A stretch of 64,000 nucleotides of DNA. Origin: Xenoacremonium recifei (Eukaryota; Ascomycota; Sordariomycetes; Hypocreales; Nectriaceae). Position numbers and translations under genes: made by a program. The stretch is from the NCBI GenBank assembly GCA_012184525.1, contig WOFQ01000019.1:1-64000 (forward strand), written 5' to 3'. Below are positions 23,021-34,937 of this stretch, piece after piece (position 1 is the first letter of the stretch; each line of letters opens with the position of its first letter). Below the pieces are notes generated by a model. It saw only the letters and a list, made by a program, of their open reading frames with translations, was not told where the DNA came from and did not search any database.

Positions 23021-24354
23021 CAGGTGCCATCTTCAATATGTTTCTGTGAAATTCACGTCGATGGTTTCGCCGTATATAGCAATTGCATCACGTGTGGCTC
23101 CGTAGATGATCGAAACGTCTGATAGTTCGAAGCACTCAGGTCAGCAATTCCTTGCTTCGCTCCGCATTAAAGCTCTTGGTCCTGAAATGCAAATTTGAAT
23201 CCTTTGGTATGCAGTGTCATCCGAGAGCTTCGTAGACCACAAGCATCAGCAGCGGCAATTGGTGCAGAACTGGGTAACTGATAGCCGGATGGGCGACGAG
23301 AGGGAGCGGTAGGCTTACCGTTGCCCATATTCATGTCTGTAGAGTCATTCCATCGAATTGTTTGTCCAGTAAATCGATATGGATTGCCGAGGGTATATGA
23401 ATTTTTGGGCGGTCGTCCCTGGCAAGTTGATATGCCACCCACAGCCACGAAGTTAAACCACTCGTGAAGCGTGAGAAGCCCACCAAAAGAGTCCAAAAAG
23501 GAGCATAAAGTCCGTGGGTAGCGGTTGTTGACAAAATCCCCAACTGCATCGACTCCCGAAGTAAGAGAATCATCAAAAAAAGGCCTTAGATCGCATCTAT
23601 TCGCCGCGATCGACGTCCCTCTTCAAGATGAACCAATTCGTCGGCGTCGTAAGTTGAAATTGCCTCTACTATCTGGTCTACCTCTTCTGGACGGCAACAG
23701 GATCGCTGAGGGGAGTTCAAAGAACCCCAGTCAACTTCAGTCATTCTCCAGGTGAACAGGAAGATCCATCAGCTCGCGACACTGGAGGAGCTGACATTAT
23801 CCAGACTTCTCCTACGAGAGCAGGTAGCATTCGGTGAGTATGTGAACCCAGTCCCTCCTTTGCAATACTTTGGTATCATATTGAGGGAGGGTGTGTGTGT
23901 TACCGGGGCTCGTCCGAGAATAGCGTCGATCCGGTTGATGTACAACAAAGGCGAAATAACTCCAGATGGAAGTCGTCCGTTTCGGTATCCCATAGTTTGA
24001 TTATCAAGCATGGACGTGGTTCCAAAGTCGACAGCTCGGATGCATATGTCGAAACTATTAAATGCCTTGGGATCCGTTGCTCCCTCTCGTGCCAAGGCGA
24101 CTTCTTGCCATCGCTGGCTCCGTTTCGTACACCACAGAAGACGACCTTTGCGAACCACAGAATAAGTGTGTTGCGTCGCTGAAGGCACGAGATGATATCG
24201 TTGACTGGAAACACCCCTGACAGGCAGCTGTATGACATTCCGAGAGCGTTCAGGTGTGCTGGGACGTCCATTTGCAAATTGAATGGCCAGTTCGTGCCGA
24301 CCTCTCGCAAGTGCAGCTGCGTTGCCTTCACCACTCTTGACAGTAACTGGCCTA

Positions 24355-25149
24355 TTAGTTCAGAGGCAGAATTTGAAGGGTCATATTTGAGATGTGTTGG
24401 TAGCTTCCGCGCCCGGCCTTGATACGGGATGCCCAGACCGGGCCATCGGCCAGGAATAGTCGGGCGTCCTCGGCGGTGAGGCCCTTCGCGAGGCGCGATT
24501 GTGCCGCGCGCCGGAATGACTTGCTGTATTTTTGGATAGTCCGGCTCATAACAGCGTACTCATTGCTAGCTCGACCGCCCACAGCAGCGCCGCATCGAAG
24601 ATCTATGCGTTGAGGTCCGTTGCCGACATGCACGTGGATTCCACATGTGCCATTGGTTCGTGTACGGAAGTTTGTGGTGATGCGGTTGATAACCATTTCG
24701 ACCATCTCGAAGGCCTCTTCGTATGCATAGGACGGCGGGCTCGCGATCTCGACTTGGATATATTCGGAAAGTCGGTGGGATCTGTTCCGGCAAGTCCGCA
24801 ATGCTTTGGTGCGAATAAACGTGAAGTATGCACAAACGGTGTAAAAAATACAGGAGCACATGCAACCGCTCCATTTCCTCTTACCAACGAAACGGTTCTC
24901 TACCAGCCATCCCCACTTTCTCGAGAATACTGTCGGGTTTGTCAAACAGACGACCTCCAGGTTCCTGTCGGTAAAAGTCGTCAAGAGAGCTTCTCTAAAG
25001 CTCGTCGAGAGCAACCTGTGTGGCAGGATCCGACACGACAATGAGGTAAAATCGAAGATTCCCAGTATAAATGGACCTAAACTGATGGTCGATAGTCGTG
25101 TGCTGACATTAGCACAATGTCGAACCCTTGATCGCCTCGAAACACCCAA
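24355..25149 (-). pseudogene. Amidoligase-like gene remnant
   Basis: The frame carries YIQVEIASPPSYAYEEAFEM and then NGTCGIHVHVGNG. These are the paired hallmarks of the putative amidoligase family (Amidoligase_2, ATP-grasp-like relatives of glutamine synthetase): a Glu-containing VELxSP strand and a CGxHVHVG strand. After HVHVGNG the expected hydrophobic helix appears in another frame (AALLWAVEL, about 24545-24575), where it runs into a TGA. Family-like sequence (SFRRAAQSRLAKGLTAEDAR) resumes in the first frame. That pattern points to compensating indels or decay. The N-terminal part may lie near 25617-25913 (LTCGLRID, compare the usual TFGVEIE), but this is tentative. Confidence 0.5.
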
Positions 25150-26632
25150 GGGTCCCGAGTATTCGCCTGTAACAGGCTGGTGTATTGTAAGTGTCCATGG
25201 CTGTCAGGGCACCAAGGTGCGCCTTCCAGCGATGGGTTGGGGACAGCAAGTGCCAGCGTATCTCGCCCGTGCCGCCCTTCGGCCTGTCTTGTCCAGGATG
25301 CATCAGACATTCCGCCACTTTGTCTCCCAAGTTGGACTCGACCGAGTTTGAGCGTCATTCGGTTCCCAAACTTTGGTTGGGAACGGGAAGAGTAGAAAAT
25401 CGATGCTTCCTGCCGGATGTTCTAGGGCATATCGCATATCTTGCCAGCTCTGCCGAAAAAGCAATCGGATCGCTCTTTGGTGCGTTTTGGTGATTTCCAA
25501 GAGCGGACGAACCACAGTACCTCAACAAATTGCGTTTCTGGCCGGTTTGGTTTGGCCATCGGAATTGCGTGCATGCTCTTCCTCAGTGGTTCCATTCTCT
25601 ACAGAGTATGGTTCTTCTAGAAAAAGACCAGTCGAGGTCTTATCCTGTAGATATGGGGAGTCATATGAGTGGTGACTAGATACGGTGCGGCGTAGGGCGC
25701 AAGATTAACGGATCGGCCATGATCTGGTGCTTCCGGTATCTGAGTTTGCCCGATATTCTGATCATTCCCCGCATTCGCGTCCGATGCTAGATCGCTCAAT
25801 GCAATCATCGCCGCACATAATGCAGCCACACAGTCGATCTCCCGATCGATCCGCAAGCCGCATGTGAGGAAATGGCATTTATCTCGGGGCCATCCCTTGA
25901 CGTGCTTATCCACGCCACTGATTGAGAAACGCTCGGCTTGGGCTCTCTAGCAACTGACCTGCGCATCAAAGGAGCGCATATATGCGTGGAAGGTCTTCTT
26001 AGAGACCTCTTGGGCCTCTATTGCCCCCTGAGAAGGGGCATTCTTGAATGGGTCATAAGCCGCAGTCAAGTCGGTGCGCTCTTGTTGCACCTTATAGTAT
26101 CGCCGTTCTTGAAGTTCGAGATGGTCGGTAATTGTCTTAGAGTACCCCCTTATAGCCTCGCTCCATGCCACATGATTCGAGTCGTTTCGGTTTATGGCTG
26201 TCAGGGCGATGAGCTCCTCATCACGCTTGGGAACTGCTCGAAGTGGGTTTCCAGACCGAACGAGCCACACTTTGGCAACAAACTCAAGAAACGACCCAGC
26301 CGTCAGTCATAGCCAAAAAGGGTACTCGATCTGATGAAGGAGTAGACGTCCCACACAGTCTTCGACACTGGACATATTGAATAAGACTCCAGAAGGGGGA
26401 AGGTGGGTCGTAAATTGTCGTTAAGTGACTTTGAAGCGCAGGGCTGAGCCTGGGCAGCATGATGAAAGAGGACATATTGTATCCAACCGAAAGGAAGGCT
26501 ACTCCTGTCATATGCGGCGAACCTCCACATTGTGTTGTTTCGCCCACCATTTGTGTCAATCTCCAACTTGGAAGAAGCCCCACGGAAAGGAACATAGAGA
26601 ATCTGTGTGCTTTTTGATGTCCGAGGCATTCT

Positions 26633-27260
26633 CTAATGGGTCTGCAAAATGATGCGAATCGCGGTGGCAGAGACATCTGCATCATACCTCCTGCTGCCGG
26701 CAAAGGCGTCGAATAATGCTGGGTTCAACAGGTACAGGGGCCCCAGACGCTCGTCGAGAAACTCGTGATAAAGCCGAGCAGCGCGGCGCTCGGCGGAGGT
26801 ATTGAGTGTGTAGACGGTGCTGCACATTTGGGAAGCTTTGAAGAGCGAGAGATCCCGTATATAGACCGGTGAAGGCGTTGAGCAATTCTTGTAGTTGCAA
26901 TCCTTGGAAGCCATCGCAACGTGATGGGTTTGAGATGCTTGAATAAATGATCAGTCGCGGATGCAAAATACTAGGGTGGGCAATAAACTTACATCCACAC
27001 TACTGCCACAAACTCAGGTAGCTCCGGAGTGGCGTATGTCTTCTCGACGATCCACTCCACCTTTCAGGTAGGTCACTGCATTACTGAGCCAGAGTTTTCG
27101 AAAGGCGCATGGGGATCAATCGTATGACAGTAAGGCGGGACGATGAGACGCAGAATATAAACTGAATGTCGCGTCTTCACGAGCCGCCCACCAACATCGA
27201 TCATTAGCATCGCGCGGAGGAGCTCAAGGCAGTCACCCAGCTCCACGATTCCTTTGGGTC
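26633..27260 (-). pseudogene. Broken multi-exon gene, family unknown
   Basis: Protein-like segments in transcription order: ELGDCLELLRAMLMIDVGGR and then VYILRLIVPPYCHTID (about 27255-27080); VEWIVEKTYATPELPEFVAV (about 27060-26993); a textbook GTAAGT...AG intron at 26992-26938; SNPSRCDGFQGLQLQELL and FTGLYTGSLALQSFPNVQHR; and, after a frame change near 26820, AARLYHEFLDERLGPLYLLN. Stops separate the first two pieces, and a frameshift splits the last two with no intron signal. It looks like a once-functional gene. I recognise no domain. Confidence 0.45.
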
Positions 27261-30254
27261 ACTTCCATAGAGGAAGATGGCGCTGTGACAGAAAGAGAAT
27301 CTATAGCCGATGATCGAAGTAGGAGCGCAAGGATGATGTCGTAGTTACCGAGGTGGGACTGAGAAACCACATTAGACATGAGCATCATCACATTGCAATT
27401 AAAAGGCCAGACTCACCAGAGTGGGGTTCAACGGTCAGACACTTGCAAGGGCAAAACGCCATCAACGTCAATTGCTTGATGCTGGCTGTTTAAAAGACGG
27501 CGAAGTTAGTCATATAGCACCGAAACTCTGAAGAGGACTTGGGGTGAGACGTACCGTGAACAGCGACAACCATTTGCCCCAATGTGTTCGCCGGTGATCA
27601 CGTGGATAATGAACGAAGACCCTTGCGTTGAATTACCACCCGCATGGCTCGGTCACAGGCTAGGGATTATATTTGGCCAGTCCATTGCACCGGCAGCCAG
27701 TCTAATTTAAACCATTCTTGTAGGTTATATTTGCTATACATCTCAGAATCACTCGTTAGTCTAAGTCATTCGAGGCCAGGCTCAGTCAAAGGTGTGGACA
27801 TACCAATTCTTGATACATGCAGCAATCAATTCGCTTTGTAAGGTAGTTTACGATACCTACTTCAAAGGAGGAGACGGTGTATTGACCCCGATCACGTTAG
27901 ACTCCGCAGGGGTGTTGAGGGTAGGCATGAACAAGATGGGATGAAGCCGGTGTAAAAGGCCATGGTACTGGAATGCCACAGATATCAGAGTCATAGAAGA
28001 ACGGTGCCAATGGTTGGGAAAGGCATAGCTGAAGGCCCAGAATGATGAATATAGAAGATAGACGACTGTTGGGTAGAAGACAGAGACTGGATGAATATTG
28101 CTTGGACTGAGGGGACGGGCATAGATATAGGCAAATGGCGACCTGAGATCTCCTCCTGATTCTCCATGCTCTCTCCTTCCACTTTCCACTCTTGTCGGCC
28201 TCCGTGGAATCCAACACAATCATTCTAGCTGCCAGGTCATCAATTTGCAGCTTCCCGTCAATAGCGCGAGTCGTATCTGCAACTCGGCGGTATCAGCCCC
28301 TCACTGTGAAGCAAACACTCTCCCGCGACGGCCCTTCAGCCATCGAATCAAGACGCGCGAAAAGTCGCCGAGGAAATAACAACGACTGCTTCCTCAGGCA
28401 TCATTTCTTGACCGCCTCATTTCATCGCGGGAACGACCAGGCTCGTCGGCCTGGACCTCAGCCTGACGCCTTGATTTGGGCGAGCCTTACGTATGCCCAG
28501 CCGGCAAGGCGCATGGCCAGCACAGCGATACGAGAGATTCCAGGCATCCATTTCATGTAATTTTGATTAAGCCGATTCATTCCTGGCGAAGCCGTGCCTT
28601 GCTTCCCGTGGTGGTGGCGGAGACGCGGGACTGATAATTACGTTCCCGTCAATACGGTAGACAACTCAGAGGATGTGATGAATGCGGGCTCCACGGTCTC
28701 ACAAAGCTATTTCGGTACTTGGGATTTCCATTTCGATGTCAGGAAGGCACCGAGCCACTTTACCGGGTATTGTACGTGTACCAATTCTCTCACAAGTCGC
28801 CAGGTTGAAACTTCGTAGACCATGCACCTCTAACATTTCTTCTTCCCCTTAGGCGACCTTAGTCGAATCCTCTTCGCGTTCAGACAACTCAAAAATGAGA
28901 GGAAGTCCTTTCAACTGAAAGGATCGCCGATGGTGGCCATCACGGCTCAATCGTTCCGAAAAGCGCCTACCTGCATGGCCGAAACCATTAGTCAACACCG
29001 CAGTGCGACGCGGGAGACAACTCAGCGCGCTGCATGGTCCATTGCCATCTCGATGAATCTCGATGAGCACGTTCTCCCAGCCTCGCTCAATTCATTGGCC
29101 ACGGATGCCCAGGCTGCCGCTCGTTGGGTACGGTGCGACGCCAGCTCAGCGCGCCCTGGAGAGGTAGCTATCCGTCGGCTAATGCATCGGCTGTGTTGCT
29201 TTCACCAATTTGAGTAACTGCAAGCGAGTTTCGTTTGTTCTTCCCGCAACACAGCCTCGATTTGCTCCATCTCTGTCCGTACGACGGAGGAACTTGGCTC
29301 ATTACTGGCTATTCAAGTTCCTCCGGACGTCACTATGTCACTCCTCGTTGCCTTCCGACGGAAATGAGAAAGGCTTTCAAGATTGAGGCGGCTTGTTCCT
29401 GAGGCATCCAGTATGTTTTGTGTCACGATGGTGCAACAGATCGGCGATGAGGAAGAGAGTACGCGAATGAGTTGAGGGGAAAGGGAGAGAAGAAGATAGC
29501 CTTTCACATCACGCTAACTCCAGTCCTGCTCTCTTGAAGCATCGCACCTTAAGGCCGATGCATCTTATGCATCCCATGCAGGCTTGATCTGTCACCGTAT
29601 GCAACCATTTCGAGATTGGAGGGTTTGGGGATATGGGGGTTCTTCAAGGTGGCCATCTCCTTTCGCATTTCCTTCGTCTAGTTATAGCCACCGACCGTTG
29701 CAGCACTGGTTTTTGAGCAGGTTCTTCGAAGTAGAGTCTCTGTATTTGCAAGATGCACAGTTGTATCCCATCTTTGCTTCCCCACAATTGAACAAGGACA
29801 AGTCCCAACAAGCAGATGGCCTTCTCGTTCCGAGTGCAGCCAGGTCGCCAGATCCGTATTAGCAAATTGCATTACTCATAACGCGCGTCTCTACCATGTC
29901 TAAACCAAGGGAGGACGTCTGTTCCAATCTAGTAGCGTGATTGCTAAGCAAAAAAACGCCCGTCATGGCTTTACAAGTATCGTCTCGGGAAATCCGCATG
30001 GCACGGGTATTCCGTCTCTTCGTAAAGTGCACTAGCCTCGTTAAGGAAAAGTGATGCAAGTTAGGGAAGTCAACGTGCATATGGGAGGGAAAGAAAAGGG
30101 TCAGACCAATCATACTGATTTACCTTGATTACTCAGTGGGCAGCTGAGAGCGTTCACTCTGACATGGTCCGTCTTAAATCGGACTTATCCGTCTTCCTCT
30201 CCATCCTTTACAGAGAGTGCCACTCTCGAGACACCGGAGACAAGTACGACGGGC

Positions 30255-32575
30255 ATGGACAAGAGGCCTGCGGACGCGTCCGCTCAACAAGGTCAGAGAG
30301 CACACAAGATCCGAACACGAATCAGCAGTGCCTGCACCCGTTGTCAGAAACGGAAGATCCGCGTAAGATGCCCCTGTCAGATGTTGTCTCGCTGCCTTCG
30401 GCAGAGGCAGACTCGTGTTAACCTGGTCGCAGTGTGACGCCTTGTCGCCGGCCTGCAGCGCATGTCAGAAAGCCGGCGTGCCTTGCGTTGGAGGAGGTCT
30501 GTCGCGGGAGTTTTCACGAAGGTAAGGGACCGATGTGCATCCGCAAGACCAAATGTTGATTCGTCCAAGTTATGTCATCGAATTAGAGTCTAGGGTCAAA
30601 TGGTTGGAATCCGTCATTCAGGAACACATCCCCGGTTTCGACTTGAGCGCCGGTCCAGGTCGTTCGCCAAGCACCGATGACGGTATTCCCGTTGGAGACA
30701 GTAATCCGTCGCAGCCCATACAGTCTACCCACGAAAGCAGAGACGTTGGATCTCTTAGCAAGATAACGGATCAAATAGGGCTCATCTCCATTACAACTGG
30801 CACAGATCTACGATTCTTAGGCCCGTCGAGTGGCCTTTTCTTTACCAAGTTTGTTCTGGCTGGTCTTGGAAAGCGACTGCATACCGACAAAACGGTGGCA
30901 CCGGAGGCCATGACTGAAGGTGTACCTGTACCTATTGACCTCTTGGTTCCGCAACCAAAAGAGCTACCTTCCGAGCAGAAACAGGCACGATGGCTCTCTC
31001 AGGCCTATTTTAACACTGTTCATCTCCAATTCCCATTTCTACACGAACCTTCCCATTGGGAAACTGTGGAGAAGATCTACTCCAATGGCGAGGTGGGTGT
31101 GGTAGGCGAGTTCCAAGTGTTGATTGTGCTCGCCATTGGTGCATCTATACTCTCTCGTCGAACAAGGATCGCATTATCAGCTGAAGGCTACTTTGCTTCT
31201 GCCATGAAGCTCGCTAGCGACGTTCTCAAGATTTCATCTTTTACTGGCGCACAATGCAACTTACTTCTACAGATGTATGCTCTTAATAACTCAACATCCG
31301 GTCTCAGTCTTTGGACTCTTCATCACTATGGACTGGCACTGGTGATAGAACTCGGCATGCATCGGAACATGCCAGCAAGCAGGTTCACTCCTTTTGATAG
31401 GGAGATCCGCCGCAGAATCTTTTGGTGCACGTATACCATCGACAGGCTCTTGAGTACTCTAATGGGCCGTCCTATGGGTGTAGTCGACGAGCAATGCGAG
31501 CTAAACGTACGTTCTATTCTTTTGCACTGTGAGATTAAGCTGACTCCGCCAGTACCCCTCTGATGTTGACGATCGTGATTTGAAGATGGACCAATTAAAC
31601 TCTCGCCAAACCGACGAGCCCATCACCAACATGACCTTCGCCATTCATTTATTCAAGCTTGCTAGATTCAACAGTGAGATCAAGTGCTTCTTGTATTGCG
31701 TCGATCGAGAGCATCCACCGTATACACAACCTATGATCGTCGACGCCGATAGCTGGAGAGTCGATATTTTGGAACGGCTGCGACAGTGGCGAGCAGACAT
31801 TCCGAAACACACCGAAACAAACATAAGGCACCACATGGACATCCTGAGTGAAATAAAATACCACGAAATGGTCATGCTCATTCTCCGACCTAACCCTCGC
31901 TTCCAGTATCCCGATAAAGCGTCTCTCCGCGAGTGTTTCTCCAGCGCCATGGCTTGTTGCGAACTTTATCATCAATTATATGTAAACAACTCACTCCATT
32001 ACGGATGGATCAGTGTGCATTCACTCTTTTTGTGTGTAATGGTTATGTTCTACTGTGTTTGGGTCCCCCATAAAATTGTCAACGAGACAGATTTTGACTC
32101 CTTAATGCGGGCCTTGAAGGTTTCATCAGACGTCCTCAGCGCGATGGGAGAGTACTGGCCAGAAGCCAAGACAAGTCGGGATATGCTCGACCGTGTTTCA
32201 ATGGCAACAATACGACGATTTACTCGACAGAGGAATGTAGAAAGCACAAACGCTACATCCTCGGATTCACTGCCATCCGCAACCGTACCATCGCTCCTTG
32301 GCCCTAGTCACGCTCCAGATTGGGGTGAAGCAGGTTTGGCTTCAGAGGGTCTCACATCGCTCCAGTTCGGTGAAACGAGCGCAATGGATGATCCGTTTGG
32401 CTTGGGCTACGGAGTTCTTGAACATTCGTTTACGTCTGCAGAGACATTCTCTCAATTCTTGGGTTCCGGTATTGATATGGCAATCACCGGTGCATACGAC
32501 CTTGACAGTAATGGCGACAGAGACATGGAAGGTTTCTTGGAAGGTGGCCTAGGAGACATTAACTACAGCCAGTAG
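30255..32575 (+). CDS. Zn(II)2Cys6 transcription factor with fungal-specific regulatory domain
   Basis: Exons: 30255-30362, 30433-30521, 30570-31506, 31553-32575, giving 718 codons plus stop. The binuclear zinc cluster C27-x2-C30-x6-C37-x6-C44-x2-C47-x6-C54 is split by the first intron and rebuilt perfectly, which fixes start and splicing. A short linker leads to a predicted dimerisation helix (YVIELESRVKWLESVIQEH). The Fungal_trans domain follows (about 190-450), including the typical DREIRRRIFWCTYTIDRLL block and YPSDVDDRDL across the last intron. The C-terminus is acidic and Ser/Thr-rich, a plausible activation region. It lies 490 bp upstream of an Hsp31-type gene on the same strand and is the obvious candidate regulator of it. 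Its target is unknown. Confidence 0.88.
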
Positions 32576-33065
32576 ATTAAGGGTAATCCAATTTGTTGAA
32601 TCCGCAGTAGTCGTCGAAAAAAAAAGTCAGATAATATCCTCCACACTATTATGACAACATCATACAACTAGGCTGATAAATCGACAGTCTTGATTCCAAA
32701 GAATCAATCTTTTTCTTTGTGGTGTTGTGGTCTAATATTAGCACGCCAGCGATCGGAAGACTCCGTGTAGGGAGACGCGGATATCCCGCTCGGCCAATGT
32801 CCGGGACCAGTTAACGTATGCGTGTATGAGAAGGGGATTTCTCAACACGGCGCCGCGAATTCCCCTACCCGTATACCCAATGGACAAGCTTGCTAAACGG
32901 CTAGAAGGCTCTGGAGAAATAATTGTGCTCAATCTTGTTTTGTCATTCTTTCAGTATAAAAGAAGCCCGTGACGCCGTTTCCCAGACCTGACTTATCATA
33001 CACAGTAGCTGATACAAAAATCCTCCAAAGCTTTTACCACATAATTGCTCTTTACTCTTGTCACT
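32576..33065. promoter_or_regulatory. Promoter region of the Hsp31-type gene
   Basis: 490 bp between regulator and Hsp31-type gene, A/T-rich at its left end (an A-run around 32619). It contains a TATA box (listed separately). No gene is seen. Confidence 0.45.
32955..32962 (+). promoter_or_regulatory. TATA box TATAAAAG
   Basis: A consensus TATAAAAG, 111 bp upstream of the ATG at 33066 and correctly oriented. A strong TATA element is common for stress-inducible genes. Confidence 0.55.
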
Positions 33066-33874
33066 ATGGTTCCTAAAATCCTTTTTGTCCTGACTAGCTG
33101 TGGGCAGATGAATGATGGTGCACCCACAGGGTGGTATTTGGTCAGTCCTGAGTCCACGATTGACATAGCAAGACGACATACTTACCTATACGTCAGCCCG
33201 AGTTTGCTCGACCTTATTACCACCTTATTGGGGCAGATGAGGCGAATCCGCAGGTTGATATCGTTGTGGCATCTCCTTCTGGTGGGCTCGCGCCCGTCGA
33301 TCAAGGATCTGTCAGAAACTTCCAGAGTGACCCTGTCTCAGTGAAGTTCTTCGAATCCAAGAAGAAGCTTTGGGAGCAGACAAAGCCCTTGAAGGGTTTT
33401 CTTGGGAAGGCTTCCGAATTCGATGCCATCTTTTACCCTGGTGGTCACGGGCCCATGTTCGACCTGGTCAACGATGAAAACTCCCTAAAATTGATCGAGG
33501 AATTTTACAATGCGGGCAAGACTGTTGCCGCAGTCTGCCATGGACCCATTGTTTTTACCAATGTCACCATCAATGGCAGACCACTCCTTCAAGGCCGTAG
33601 GGTGACTGGCTTTAGCAACGCGGAGGAGGACGCAATTGGTCTCTCTGAGGCAATGCCCGTATTGCTTGAGGATGAAGTGGGGCGTGTTGGTGGACATTAC
33701 ATCAAGGCCGACGAAATCTGGAAGGAAATGGTGATCGTGGACGGACAAATCATTACTGGCCAGAACCCTGCATCTGCTCAAGGAGTCGGTGTTGCGTTGG
33801 CAGCTGCCGTTGGTACGTCTCGCATCTTCCGTATCATGCTGTTTTATACTAATTTGTTACGGCTAGGACTGTAG
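33066..33874 (+). CDS. Hsp31/DJ-1/PfpI-family glyoxalase III-type enzyme
   Basis: Exons: 33066-33140, 33197-33812 and an 8-nt terminal exon 33867-33874 give 232 codons plus stop, close to yeast Hsp31 (237). Landmarks: ILFVLTS at the N-terminus; PEFARPYYHL carrying the conserved Glu (E27); FYPGGHGPMFDL; and the nucleophile elbow AAVCHGP with Cys139-His140. This is the Cys-His-Glu layout of Hsp31-type proteins, which convert methylglyoxal to D-lactate without glutathione. It should be cytosolic. The last intron (33813-33866) is 54 nt, stop-free and in frame, so retaining it adds 18 residues and ends at the same stop codon. It faces a convergent tautomerase gene and follows a Zn2Cys6 regulator. 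Confidence 0.9.
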
Positions 33875-34309
33875 CAGATTAATACGTCGAATTGGAAATT
33901 TTAATCCATGTTACTGGCAACAACATTAATACCGTACACTGGACGGTTCTAGAGTCGCATGGATTCACAACTACGACGTCGGAGAGCGAGCTTTTTGCAA
34001 GCCACACTCGACTCAATGCTGTCAGATGCATGTAGAACTATAGCTCCAAAAACAAATTTCCTTTTTATCATTTTCTCAAGTATCACTAGTGCTCATAAAG
34101 TGAGCTTCACCGTGTTATTCTGGTCCAATATGTAGTAAAAGTCAGGAGCCTTACTTCCGTGAGTATCATGACCCCTACTTACCACCACCAACCTCTTTAA
34201 ATTCACTTAATGAGACAACAGAGCTTCCTAAAAACCATACTTCATATGCTTGGTGGCATTATTCACAGTTGATAGTAGAGATGCATACATCGCGCTATGA
34301 GACAGCAAT
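33875..34309. other. Convergent intergenic region, 0.43 kb
   Basis: A/T-rich 3' flanks of the Hsp31-type gene and the tautomerase gene. Nothing else is seen. Confidence 0.45.
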
Positions 34310-34937
34310 TTAGTTTCCTCTGAGAGCATTCACTAAGTCCTCTCTGTACTGCATCTCATGTAACAGTTTAACAAAGTCAGTATCTCCCTCATTAGCTAGT
34401 TTCTCGAATTTTGCACGATTCTCGTTCAACCAAGCAGCATCTCCTCCCGCCTGTGAAAGGTTAGTAAACACGGCCTTATCATAACCACTCCAAATCAATT
34501 CAGGACTTACAGGAGGAACCAAGAATCCACTTTCAACACCAGCAGTGATGGAACCTCGGATCGAGACGACTTTGATCTCCTTTTCGCCGTGCCTCTTGTT
34601 ACCCCCGTTGATAATAGCATCCCATGCCGCCTCAATCTGCTGTGCTAGTTCGCCAAAACTTGCTGCGGTACGAGGCCCCCCAGATCGTACCACACCGAAG
34701 ATACGATTGACGGACCGCTACTAGTCGTGAGTGACAAACAAAGCGTTTTCGTGGGGTTAAACTGACCTCCTCTCCTGCAATATACATATGATGTTCTCTG
34801 GCATCAGTAAATTTGACGTTGACGAAAAGGCTAGGCGTCGTAAACTTTCTAGTATGGATGAGCGTAATTGCCTTTGCGAGTTCATCGCGCTCCTCTTTAC
34901 TCAGAGGGATGCAGTGCTCAACCTCGTACATAGGCAT
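34310..34937 (-). CDS. Tautomerase_3 family (oxalocrotonate tautomerase/cis-CaaD-like) enzyme
   Basis: Exons in transcription order: 34937-34767, 34717-34511, 34450-34310, giving 172 codons plus stop. The N-terminus MPMYEVEHCIPLS supplies the catalytic Pro (Pro2 before Met removal) of the tautomerase superfamily. KFTTPSLFVNVKFTD, the run NRIFGVVRSGG across the first intron, and AGGDAAWLNEN across the second are family-typical. The second intron (34451-34510, GTAAGT...TTTCACAG with a CTAAC branch site) is 60 nt and has no stop. Reading through it gives a 192-residue product with an insertion where family members have none, so I treat it as an intron. Such enzymes act on unsaturated or halogenated acids by proton transfer or hydration; the substrate here is unknown. 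It is the third member of the 30.2-34.9 kb module. Confidence 0.85.

Larger units (their letters stand above)
13830..30254. other. 16 kb gene desert with decayed coding fragments
   Basis: Over this span I could build no intact gene on either strand, although flanking genes are dense. The base composition looks less GC-rich than the neighbours but is not reduced to the extreme A/T seen in heavily RIP-mutated DNA. Protein-like stretches, mostly on the minus strand, are broken by stops and frameshifts and are listed individually. I saw no reverse transcriptase, integrase or transposase motifs and no long terminal or inverted repeats. Short TATATA runs recur (about 18153, 19930, 21116, 22126, 23072, 26857). 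Confidence 0.6.

Noticed and set aside
27857..28223. Minus-strand stretch open in all three frames
   Set aside because: None of the three translations looks like a protein family; a locally stop-poor composition explains it.
13830..30254. Classic RIP-mutated transposon island
   Set aside because: Base composition is not strongly A/T-shifted by eye, fragments are diverse host-type genes, and no transposon enzymes are visible. A numerical RIP index was not calculated, so mild RIP is not excluded.
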